Positions 1-5,979 of a DNA stretch of 9,474 nt are shown here, piece after piece. Within the stretch, counting starts at the first letter, position 1. Each line of letters begins with the position of its first letter. A program made the position numbers and the translations under genes. This DNA comes from Thermoplasmatota archaeon (GTDB lineage Archaea > Thermoplasmatota > Thermoplasmata > Methanomassiliicoccales > Methanomassiliicoccaceae), in contig JAKIXL010000047.1 of NCBI GenBank assembly GCA_022709105.1, positions 1 through 9,474 of the forward strand, given 5' to 3'. The notes below the pieces were generated by a model. The model ran no database searches. It had not been told where the DNA came from and worked only from the letters and a program-made list of their open reading frames with translations.

Positions 1-10
1 CTCCACGGCC

Positions 11-17
11 TTTTTTT
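11..17 (+). terminator. T-run, possible terminator of a gene to the left
   Basis: Seven consecutive T residues on the plus strand follow a GC-rich CCACGGCC stretch. Archaeal intrinsic termination depends mainly on U-runs, so this could end a plus-strand transcript entering from outside the window and converging on the kinase gene. On the minus strand the same bases are A-rich, so they would not terminate the kinase transcript. The upstream gene is not visible. Confidence 0.3.
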
Positions 18-18
18 A

Positions 19-2013
19 TTATCTCACTTGATCGATGGAGGCCCCGCTCTTCCGGGGAAGCAGCACGACGAACCTGGCGCCCAAGGTATGGTCCCCGGGC
101 ACCCGGTCCTCCACCCAGACCCTTCCTCCGATCTCCGACACGATGTTCGCGACCAGGAACAGTCCCATGCCGTGGCCGGACGCCCTGGTTTGACCGCGCT
201 CTCCCCTTGAGAAGAGAACGCTCTTCTGCGGGTCCGGTATCCCTGGTCCGTTGTCAGCGACGTCGACCCGGACATAATCGATGCCTTGATGATAGTAGGG
301 TCGAACCGTCACCACTATGCTCGCCTTCCCTCCCGAATGCTTCACCGCGTTATCGATGAGGTTCGCGAACAGGTCCGGCAGAAGCTCGGTGGCGGTCACC
401 ACGGCATCATGCGTGCCGGAGTACATTATCTCCACACCGTCCCCGTGCGGCAGGACCTGCCCTATCGCCGCAGGAAGGACCGTGTCCAGGTCAACGTGGG
501 TGACCGGGGATGGCCCGCGATCGTGGACCCGCCTGATCGTATCTATCAAGCGGGCGGAATCGCCCAGCGAGCTCAGGGCCTTCTCTATCCACTTGGCCGT
601 TCTCGCGTCCTCAAGTCCCGATCGGTCGATGAGCTGCAGGTAGCCCGAGGCGGCGGTCAGGGAATTGGAGACGTCGTGGGTGAGCAGGTCGATGTAGAAC
701 TCGGCCCTTTCTCTGGCCTCCTTAAGCTTCTGCTCAAGCCTGATGCGTTCGGTAATATCATGCTGGACCGCCACCGCGCCGAGGAGCCTGCCGCTCCCAT
801 CGGTTATCGGGGCGGCGGAATTGAGGATTGTGCCGAAGGACCCGTCCAGCCTCTCGATGTCGATGGCCACCCCCAGGGTGGTCTCTCCGTGCTTCAATGC
901 CTTGACCACGGGGCACTCCCTCACCGGCCCTCCGCCATCTGAATAGTACGCGGGCAGGCCGCAAAGCTCGTCGATAGTCGTGGAGGGTGCAGGCCTCCCT
1001 CCCCAGATCTTAGAGCGGAGCGCGTTCGATTCTATCTCCCGGCCATTCTGGTCGGTGATAAGTATGCCTACCGGCAGCGTGTCGATGATCGTCCGGAGAC
1101 GGGACCGCTCCTCATTGGCCAGCCGTTCCGAGCGCCTTACCGACTCATATGCCCGGGCATTGGAGATGCCCGATGCGATCCTCTCCGCGGCCACGGTCAG
1201 CAGGGACGTCTCGCGGGCGCTCTCCTCGTGGCGCTCGGTCCATTCCACCTCCAGCACTCCCCCCTTCTCCCCGTCGATGTCGAATGGTACCTTGAGCAAC
1301 GAGACCTCCCGCCGGCCATCCTCGCTGGGAACGCGTCCGAAGAACGCCCGGCCATCTCCGATGACCCGTTTGTTGAGGTCCAGGTCCAGGGCCGGGTCCG
1401 CCCTTGTGCTCCTGCTGTCAATGCCAGAGCAGGCCTTGAGCCTGAGGCCGCCGTCGTCGACCAGCAGCAGGGCCGCGCGGTCCGCGCTCATCACCGAGCG
1501 GAGGGTGCCCAGGACCGAGCGCATGATGGTCTCCAGGTCAAGCGTGGCCACCGCCGCGCTGGCCACTTCCTCCAGGGCATGGAGGTCGTTCTCGGTGCGC
1601 TTCCTCTCGATCGCGAAGAGCATCGAGCGGACCAGCTCATAGGACCGGACCTCGCCTTTGACCAGATAGTCCTGCGCTCCCGCCTGCACCGCGGTCCGGG
1701 CGAACGCGTCGTCGACATTGCCGGTGATTATGACCACGGGGGTGCGGGGCACCACCTCCTGCACCGAGGTTACGGTATCGAAACCAAAGCTGTCAGGCAG
1801 GTTAAGGTCCAGGAGCACGATGTCGAACCTCTCCCGGCCAAGCCTCTCCAGGGCCGGCCTCAGCCTGCTCTCGCTGTGCAGCTCGAAGAGCGGCTCGCGC
1901 GAGGACCCCAGGGCGGCCTCGATGAGGGCCGCGTCGCCTGGATTGTCCTCGACCAGCAATATCCTCAGGGCACCCCGGGAAGGCTGGGCAGTGGTGGTCC
2001 GGGCCGTTATCAT
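19..2013 (-). CDS. Hybrid sensor histidine kinase (REC-GAF-PAS-HisKA-HATPase)
   Basis: A cytoplasmic sensor kinase of about 664 residues with no membrane segment. Domains, numbered from ATG 2013: receiver, about 16-137, with acidic pair E22/D23, phosphoacceptor D69, T97 and K119; a short linker helix; GAF-like domain, about 146-286; PAS domain, about 302-424, ending in the typical DITER; HisKA with H446 in the H-box THDVSNSL; and HATPase_c with the N-box around N551/N555, G1 box DNGPGIP from D587 and G2 box GHGMGL from G613. All residues for ATP binding and autophosphorylation appear intact. D447 and N450 fit the H-(E/D)-x-x-(T/N) pattern linked to phosphatase activity. A receiver at the N-terminus suggests that the kinase is itself an intermediate or a regulated target in a phosphorelay. 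The signal is unknown. Start choice: a TTG at 2025 has GGGGTGG upstream, but the TATA-like box at 2045-2051 would place transcription start near 2022, favouring ATG 2013. The cognate partner is not proven; two free receivers lie 4.7 kb away. Confidence 0.93.
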   Translation of the reverse strand: MITARTTTAQPSRGALRILLVEDNPGDAALIEAALGSSREPLFELHSESRLRPALERLGRERFDIVLLDLNLPDSFGFDTVTSVQEVVPRTPVVIITGNVDDAFARTAVQAGAQDYLVKGEVRSYELVRSMLFAIERKRTENDLHALEEVASAAVATLDLETIMRSVLGTLRSVMSADRAALLLVDDGGLRLKACSGIDSRSTRADPALDLDLNKRVIGDGRAFFGRVPSEDGRREVSLLKVPFDIDGEKGGVLEVEWTERHEESARETSLLTVAAERIASGISNARAYESVRRSERLANEERSRLRTIIDTLPVGILITDQNGREIESNALRSKIWGGRPAPSTTIDELCGLPAYYSDGGGPVRECPVVKALKHGETTLGVAIDIERLDGSFGTILNSAAPITDGSGRLLGAVAVQHDITERIRLEQKLKEARERAEFYIDLLTHDVSNSLTAASGYLQLIDRSGLEDARTAKWIEKALSSLGDSARLIDTIRRVHDRGPSPVTHVDLDTVLPAAIGQVLPHGDGVEIMYSGTHDAVVTATELLPDLFANLIDNAVKHSGGKASIVVTVRPYYHQGIDYVRVDVADNGPGIPDPQKSVLFSRGERGQTRASGHGMGLFLVANIVSEIGGRVWVEDRVPGDHTLGARFVVLLPRKSGASIDQVR

Positions 2014-2044
2014 GATCGACGCCAATGGATTTCCACCCCGGCCG

Positions 2045-2051
2045 ATTTATA
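2045..2051 (-). promoter_or_regulatory. TATA-like box of the kinase gene
   Basis: On the minus strand these bases read TATAAAT, preceded by GG. The box centre is about 23 bases from TTG 2025 and 35 from ATG 2013. With the usual archaeal spacing of about 26 bases, the transcript would start near 2022, giving a very short leader for ATG 2013. It forms one half of a divergent promoter region shared with the peptidase gene. Confidence 0.5.
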
Positions 2052-2133
2052 CCATTCCCTGGGTGGAACGTCCTGGCGGTGGCATTTCCGTGAGGGACGC
2101 TCATGGACAGGACCGCGGCCCGAGAAGGGGAAG

Positions 2134-2164
2134 CTTATTTCCATGACCTTCGACATTCGGAGGG
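2134..2164 (+). promoter_or_regulatory. TATA-like element and Shine-Dalgarno of the peptidase gene
   Basis: CTTATTT at 2134-2140 sits behind a purine-rich stretch that could serve as a BRE. GGAGGG at 2159-2164 is a strong ribosome site 10 bases ahead of ATG 2175. The Shine-Dalgarno decides the start: an in-frame ATG at 2103 lies upstream of both elements and would put the promoter inside the coding region. The TATA call is weaker than the ribosome-site call. Confidence 0.5.
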
Positions 2165-2174
2165 AGCGATAGAC

Positions 2175-3971
2175 ATGGCCGAGCCGATAAGATGGGACCT
2201 CTCACAGCTGGTCAAGGACACTGATGCAGATTCGATCATCTCCGAGCTTGACCGGCTGGTCGCCGATGCGGTCAAGTTCCGGAACAAGTACCAGGGCAAC
2301 ATTACCGGCCTGGACGCCGCGGGGGCCCTGAGCTTCCTTGAGGAGCGCGATGACCTGTACGTGAGGCACGAGGGGCCGGTCATGTTCGCCCAGCTCCTGT
2401 ACGCCGCGGATTCCACGAACCCGGTGGCCAAACGCCTCAACGACGCGGTGCGGAAGGCCGGCACCAGGGCAGGCCAGGAGATGGCCTTCTCCGATATCGA
2501 GTTCGGGGAGCTGCTGAAGAAGAGGCCTGAGCTGGTGAACGACCCTGTGCTCAAGGAGTACCATCATTACCTGGAGAAGGTGCTGGCCAGGGTGCCCCAC
2601 CTGCTGTCGGAGAGCGAGGAGAAGCTGGTTATGGCCAAGGACCAGAACGGGGTTGACGCTTGGTCGCAGCTCCAGCAGGATTGGCTGTCCACGAGGACGT
2701 TCAAGTTGGGCATCGACGGCGAGATTAAGGAGCTTGCCTACGGCGAGATAATCAGCTATTATTCTGACCCCGATCGCGAAAAGAGGCGCGGCGCCAACAG
2801 CGTGGTATATTCGGAACTGGGGAAGGACGACATCCTTTGGTCCTCGGCCATACGTTCGATCTGCTCCGACCATCTTCACATGTGCGAGTGGCGCGGTTAC
2901 TCGAGACCGGTGGAGCCCAGCCTGCTGGACAACGACGTGGACGCCGCGGCCATTGATGCTCTAATGAACGTCATGCGCAAGAGCGCGCCCATTTACCGCC
3001 GATACCTCAAGCTCAAAGCGAAGCTCCTAGGCCTCGAGGTTCTCGGGAACTGGGACCTACAAGCGCCCCTGCCGGGAGCGCCGGACACCAAGTACGATTG
3101 GTCCAGGTCCCGGGACCTGGTCACCAAGGCCTACCGATCGTTCGACCCCCAGTTCGCTTCCTGGGCCGATGAGATGTACGCCCGGTCCCACATCGACGCG
3201 GAGCCTCGTAAGGGAAAGGCCAGCGGGGCCTTCTGCAGCTATTGGTACTCCGGGAAGAGCGCCTACGTGCTGCAGAGCTTCAACGGCCGCCGGAGCGACG
3301 TATATACGCAGGCCCACGAACTGGGACACGCCATCCACGCCTATCTGGCTTCGAGGGCCCAGAAGCTGAGCAACTTCAGCGCGGGATCGTGCATAGCCGA
3401 GACCGGATCGATCTTCGGGGAGCTCCTGCTGACAGACCAGCTCCTGAAGGACGCGTCCTCCGGTGCGGAGCAACTGGCGGTCCTGGACACGGTGTGGGAG
3501 GAGTTTGGCATGGCGGCCTTCCAGGTAAGCGCCAGGTACCACTTCGAGCAGAGCATGTACGACGCCATCAAGGCCGGCAGGTTCTTGGACGGGGAGACCG
3601 TGGCCGCTCTCTGGACCAAGGCGCGGGACGACGTGTACGGGGACGCCGTGGAATGGCTGCCGGAGATGAAGTGGGAATGGACGATGAAGATGCACTACTA
3701 CATCCCCAACTACCGCTTCTACAACTATCCTTACGTGTTCGCCCAGTTGTTCGTATACGCCCTGTACAAGCTGTACCAGGAGCAGGGACCGGCCTTCGTG
3801 CCCAAGATGAAGGCCCTTCTGTCCGCCGGCTCCAGCCGGTCGCCGGCCCAGCTGGCGAAGGACCAGGGCTTCGACATCACCACCGAGGGGTTCTGGCAGA
3901 AGGGGATCGACCAGGCAGTGGTCTTCCTGGAGAGGATGGAATCGCTGGCCGGCGAGAGGGGCGGGGCTTAG
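2175..3971 (+). CDS. pepF: M3 family oligoendopeptidase F (PepF-like zinc peptidase)
   Basis: A zinc metallo-oligopeptidase of 598 residues, close to the roughly 600 expected for the PepF/M3 group. It opens with IRWDLSQL, typical of the family N-terminus, and has a long helical N-terminal half. The zinc site is HELGH at 381-385 (catalytic E382, ligands H381 and H385), with the third ligand most likely E409 in CIAETGS, about the M3 spacing. An aromatic strip beginning at H507 (HYYIPNYRFYNYPY) matches the C-terminal His/Tyr region that binds substrate in M3 enzymes. There is no signal peptide, so it should act in the cytoplasm, trimming short peptides (often proteasome products or imported oligopeptides) rather than proteins. 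The stop is followed 27 bases later by the DUF1028 gene, suggesting one transcript. An ATG 24 codons upstream was not used because GGAGGG stands 10 bases before ATG 2175. Family assignment is firm; the exact peptide substrates are unknown. Confidence 0.93.
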   Translation: MAEPIRWDLSQLVKDTDADSIISELDRLVADAVKFRNKYQGNITGLDAAGALSFLEERDDLYVRHEGPVMFAQLLYAADSTNPVAKRLNDAVRKAGTRAGQEMAFSDIEFGELLKKRPELVNDPVLKEYHHYLEKVLARVPHLLSESEEKLVMAKDQNGVDAWSQLQQDWLSTRTFKLGIDGEIKELAYGEIISYYSDPDREKRRGANSVVYSELGKDDILWSSAIRSICSDHLHMCEWRGYSRPVEPSLLDNDVDAAAIDALMNVMRKSAPIYRRYLKLKAKLLGLEVLGNWDLQAPLPGAPDTKYDWSRSRDLVTKAYRSFDPQFASWADEMYARSHIDAEPRKGKASGAFCSYWYSGKSAYVLQSFNGRRSDVYTQAHELGHAIHAYLASRAQKLSNFSAGSCIAETGSIFGELLLTDQLLKDASSGAEQLAVLDTVWEEFGMAAFQVSARYHFEQSMYDAIKAGRFLDGETVAALWTKARDDVYGDAVEWLPEMKWEWTMKMHYYIPNYRFYNYPYVFAQLFVYALYKLYQEQGPAFVPKMKALLSAGSSRSPAQLAKDQGFDITTEGFWQKGIDQAVVFLERMESLAGERGGA

Positions 3972-3985
3972 GCCCTACGGGCCTC

Positions 3986-3991
3986 GGGAGG
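3986..3991 (+). promoter_or_regulatory. Shine-Dalgarno GGGAGG of the DUF1028 gene
   Basis: GGGAGG lies 7 bases before ATG 3999 and in the 27-base gap after the peptidase stop. It favours ATG 3999 over the overlapping GTG at 3996. No TATA-like element is visible in the gap, which fits translation from a shared mRNA. Confidence 0.6.
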
Positions 3992-3998
3992 CGAGGTG

Positions 3999-4925
3999 AT
4001 GTTCCGCACCGCAGCTGGACGATTGGCGCACACCTATTCTATAGTGGCCCGGGACCCGGACACCGGGGAGATGGGCGTGGCGGTCCAGTCCCACTGGTTC
4101 TCGGTCGGCAGCGTGGTCGCCTGGGCCGCAGCGGGCGCAGGAGCGGTGGCAACCCAATCCATGGTCAACCCGCTCTTCGGCCCCCTTGGGCTTGAGCTGC
4201 TGAGGAACGGAAGGACCGCGGCCGAGACCGTGGCCGAGCTGATAGCGGCGGACGAGCATCGAGAGGTCCGACAGCTCGCAGTGGTCGATGGCAGCGGAAG
4301 GACCGCGGCGTTCACCGGAGATAGATGCATACCTCAGTGCGGCCATCTTGCCGGCAACGGTTTCTCGGTCCAGGCGAACATGATGACCTCCGGCGAGGTA
4401 TGGCCGTCGATGGCCAGGGCCTTCGAGCGCGCCGAAGGCCCCCTGGCCGAGAGGATGGTGGCTGCCCTGGAGGCTGCCGAGGCGGAGGGCGGCGATTTCC
4501 GCGGAAGGCAGTCGGCCGCCCTGCTGGTGGTGAGGGGCGAGCCCACCGGGAACGTCTGGAAGGACCGCTTGATCGACCTGAGGGTCGAGGACCACAACGA
4601 TCCGGTGGCCGAGCTGAGGAGGCTTCTCAAGGTCCACCGGGCCTATGAGAGCATGAACGAGGGCGACCTGGCGCTGGAGAGGGGCGACATGGCCGCGGCC
4701 ATGGAGCTTTACGGCTCGGCCCGGAGGCTGTGCCCCGACAACGAGGAGATGATGTTCTGGCACGCCGCCATGCTCGCGAACAACGACCGGTGGGAGGAGG
4801 CGCTCCCCCTCTTCGCCGGATCCTTCTCCAGGAACCCCCGGTGGAGGGACGCGGTCCCGGACCTGGCGAGGCTCGGGCACCTGCGGATGACCCCGGAGCA
4901 GGTCGAGAAGGTCCTCAAGCTCTGA
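3999..4925 (+). CDS. DUF1028 family Ntn-hydrolase-like protein with TPR-like C-terminus
   Basis: A 308-residue protein. Residues 11-180 carry the DUF1028 pattern: HTYSIVARDPDTGEMGVAV, then QSHWFSVGSV, GAVATQS, NPLFGPLGLELL, an AAFTGDRC segment and GRQSAALLVV. DUF1028 is placed among Ntn-hydrolase-like folds; its substrate is not established. Around 186-212, LIDLRVEDH and DPVAELRRLL match the segment that usually follows the core. Residues 213-293 form paired helices resembling TPR repeats (HRAYESMNEGDLALERGDM, then a DNEEMMFWHAAMLANNDRWEEAL-type stretch split around residue 245). Many relatives, as I recall them, start at or just before the Thr/Ser of the (T/A)-(F/Y)-S-I-V-A strand; here Thr12 follows 11 extra residues, so an Ntn mechanism would need that leader removed. 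The leader is not a convincing signal peptide. Probably co-transcribed with the peptidase, which hints at a shared role in peptide or amide breakdown; that link is inference. Confidence 0.88.
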   Translation: MFRTAAGRLAHTYSIVARDPDTGEMGVAVQSHWFSVGSVVAWAAAGAGAVATQSMVNPLFGPLGLELLRNGRTAAETVAELIAADEHREVRQLAVVDGSGRTAAFTGDRCIPQCGHLAGNGFSVQANMMTSGEVWPSMARAFERAEGPLAERMVAALEAAEAEGGDFRGRQSAALLVVRGEPTGNVWKDRLIDLRVEDHNDPVAELRRLLKVHRAYESMNEGDLALERGDMAAAMELYGSARRLCPDNEEMMFWHAAMLANNDRWEEALPLFAGSFSRNPRWRDAVPDLARLGHLRMTPEQVEKVLKL

Positions 4926-4972
4926 TGTTCGCCGAGGACGACGTGAGGCGCCCGGCGATAGAATGCACCGAG

Positions 4973-4990
4973 GAGGCCGTTTCAGGCCTC
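4973..4990. terminator. Hairpin between convergent genes
   Basis: GAGGCC (4973-4978) and GGCCTC (4985-4990) form a perfect 6-bp stem with a GTTTCA loop. The loop overlaps the stop codon of the minus-strand exporter gene, and the stem lies 48 bases beyond the DUF1028 stop. No U-run follows on either strand, so the terminator reading is weak; it could equally stabilise mRNA ends. Confidence 0.25.
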
Positions 4991-5305
4991 TCCTCCCGTA
5001 AGGCGCAGTCCCACTATGCCCACGATGATGAGGGCGATGAAGGCCAGCCTGACCAGGTCCTTGGAGTCCCCGAAAAGGACGATGCCCAGGAGCACCACGC
5101 CCACCGAGCCTATCCCGGTCCATACCGCGTACGCGGTCCCCAAGGGAAGGTCCTTGGTCCCGAGCATCAGGAAGTAGAAGCTGAGGATGTAGGTTATCAC
5201 CGTGGCGATGCTTGCAAAAAGGTCCCGGAAACCATCGGAGTACTTCAGCCCGATGGCCCACCCTATCTCCAAGGCCCCCGCGATGACGATGTATGTCCAG
5301 CCCAT
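4982..5305 (-). CDS. gdx: Small multidrug resistance transporter, guanidinium exporter type (Gdx/SugE)
   Basis: A 107-residue membrane protein with four predicted helices at about 3-21, 28-48, 56-78 and 85-103, the full length of the SMR family. It carries the Gdx/SugE signature PLGTAYAVWTGIG (54-66) and aligns closely in pattern with SugE/Gdx proteins along its length. The residues known to line the Gdx substrate site are all present at matching numbers: E13 (proton and substrate coupling), W16, S42, Y59 and W62. By family knowledge it should work as an antiparallel dual-topology homodimer and exchange guanidinium ions for protons across the cytoplasmic membrane, rather than export large drugs. 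No second SMR subunit lies nearby, consistent with a homodimer. The gene stands alone, convergent with DUF1028 and divergent from the repeat-protein gene. ATG 5305 has no Shine-Dalgarno, but a TATA-like box is centred 25 bases upstream, so the mRNA is probably leaderless. The older symbol is sugE. Confidence 0.92.
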   Translation of the reverse strand: MGWTYIVIAGALEIGWAIGLKYSDGFRDLFASIATVITYILSFYFLMLGTKDLPLGTAYAVWTGIGSVGVVLLGIVLFGDSKDLVRLAFIALIIVGIVGLRLTGGEA

Positions 5306-5376
5306 GTGCCGCCGTTAGGCCGCCCATATATATAACGGGAACTCGAAGGGCGGCCGTTCGGGCCCGCAGGCGGCAC
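5306..5376. repeat. Two nested perfect 8-bp inverted repeats around the exporter promoter
   Basis: The outer pair is GTGCCGCC (5306-5313) and GGCGGCAC (5369-5376). The inner pair is GGCCGCCC (5318-5325) and GGGCGGCC (5348-5355). Both are exact reverse complements. The loop between the inner arms (5326-5347) contains the TATA-like box for the exporter, and the outer left arm abuts its start codon. The arrangement could be an operator pair, a cruciform, or an RNA structure if a longer transcript is made. GC-rich sequence raises the chance of accidental pairing, but two exact nested pairs in 71 bases are noteworthy. Confidence 0.5.
5326..5335 (-). promoter_or_regulatory. TATA-like box of the exporter gene
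   Basis: ATATATATAA on the plus strand reads TTATATATAT on the minus strand. Its centre is about 25 bases from ATG 5305, the expected archaeal TATA-to-start distance, so transcription should begin at or next to the A of the ATG. The absence of a Shine-Dalgarno in 5306-5325 agrees with a leaderless mRNA. Confidence 0.6.
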
Positions 5377-5425
5377 GGCGGATCTTGGCCAGAGCGTCAA
5401 AGGTCCGCAGATGTTGCGGTCAACC

Positions 5426-5435
5426 CATATATATG
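5426..5435 (+). promoter_or_regulatory. TATA-like box of the repeat-protein gene
   Basis: ATATATATGA follows CCC. The 11-base string CCCATATATAT occurs here (5423-5433 by my count, within a base or two) and at the exporter promoter about 100 bases away. Typical spacing puts the start of transcription near 5457, leaving a leader of about 31 bases to ATG 5488. The core is nearly symmetric, so activity toward the exporter cannot be excluded; such a transcript would carry the nested inverted repeats in its leader. Confidence 0.5.
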
Positions 5436-5487
5436 ATGGGCGGGGACGTCGACCCGGGCGGTCATGCCGCCGGGAAAAGGATGGACT

Positions 5488-5814
5488 ATGGTCACCACGG
5501 AAACAAGGAAGAAGCTCTCCGAGGCGGGGAAGAAGGGGGCCGAGGAGAGGTGGTCATCTGGAAGGGAGATCAGCGATCAGACCAGGGCCAAGCTGTCAGA
5601 GGCCGGAAGGCGCGGGGCGGAGGCCCAGCCCCGGGAGGCCAAGGTGCTCGGCGGGGAGAGGGGAGCTGCGGCAAGATGGGGCTCGGGAAGGGAGATATCG
5701 CCAGAGACCAAGGAGAAGCTCTCCATGGCCGGGAAGAAGGGCGCGGCGGCGGAGCCTCGGGAGGCCAAGGTCAAAGGCGGCAAGAGGTCGGCGGAAGAAC
5801 GCTGGGGCACCTAG
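5488..5814 (+). CDS. Basic KGG-like repeat protein
   Basis: A 108-residue, highly charged, cysteine-free protein built from three related units. Unit 1 (about 8-22) is KKLSEAGKKGAEERW. Unit 2 (35-64) begins KLSEAGRRGAEAQPREAKV and ends AAARW. Unit 3 (77-106) begins KLSMAGKKGAAAEPREAKV and ends AEERW. Units 2 and 3 share a PREAKVxGG insert of about 15 residues absent from unit 1. Linkers between units contain SGREIS followed by (D/P)xT. The (S/M)xAG(K/R)(K/R)G core resembles the KGG motif of small stress-induced proteins such as Escherichia coli YciG, and the SGREIS-x-x-T-x-x-KLSEAG rhythm also recalls NUMOD3 DNA-binding motifs. Function is unknown; a nucleic-acid-binding or stress role is inference. 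AAAGGA lies 6 bases before ATG 5488, which decides this start over an in-frame ATG at 5464. The internal repetition in only this frame shows that it is the true coding frame. Confidence 0.82.
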   Translation: MVTTETRKKLSEAGKKGAEERWSSGREISDQTRAKLSEAGRRGAEAQPREAKVLGGERGAAARWGSGREISPETKEKLSMAGKKGAAAEPREAKVKGGKRSAEERWGT

Positions 5815-5853
5815 ATCGACGTCGGAAGCGCCGAGCTCGCGCCTGAAGCAAAA

Positions 5854-5877
5854 GCATCGCCGGAACGGCTCCGATGC
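5854..5877 (+). terminator. Hairpin downstream of the repeat-protein gene
   Basis: GCATCG (5854-5859) pairs with CGATGC (5872-5877), and inside it CCG (5860-5862) pairs with CGG (5866-5868) around a GAA loop, leaving a CTC bulge. It lies 40 bases beyond the repeat-protein stop in the convergent gap before the ferredoxin-like gene. No U-run follows, so termination is uncertain. The rest of the gap (5815-5979) is GC-rich with a 12-bp palindrome at 5931-5942 and no gene that I can support. Confidence 0.3.
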
Positions 5878-5979
5878 CCGTTCTCGCGGCCTCAGACCCG
5901 ACCGCTCACAGCGCGACCCGCCGCCCGCCCGGCTCCGGAGCCCGGCGTCCCGGGCGGCATGCTCCACCCGTCGGCGGTC

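Noticed and set aside
1228..2172. 314-codon plus-strand open frame antisense to the kinase
   Set aside because: It has low-complexity Gly/Arg/Pro composition and lies opposite intact receiver and GAF sequence of the kinase.
5306..5487. Guanidine riboswitch upstream of the exporter
   Set aside because: I see no conserved guanidine-I core and no paired ACGR-loop hairpins of the mini-ykkC type, and the promoter geometry suggests a leaderless mRNA. A covariance-model search for the guanidine riboswitch families would settle it.
5931..5942. Perfect 12-bp palindrome GGCTCCGGAGCC
   Set aside because: It lies in very GC-rich DNA between convergent genes; the flanks do not extend it, and one such palindrome is expected by chance.
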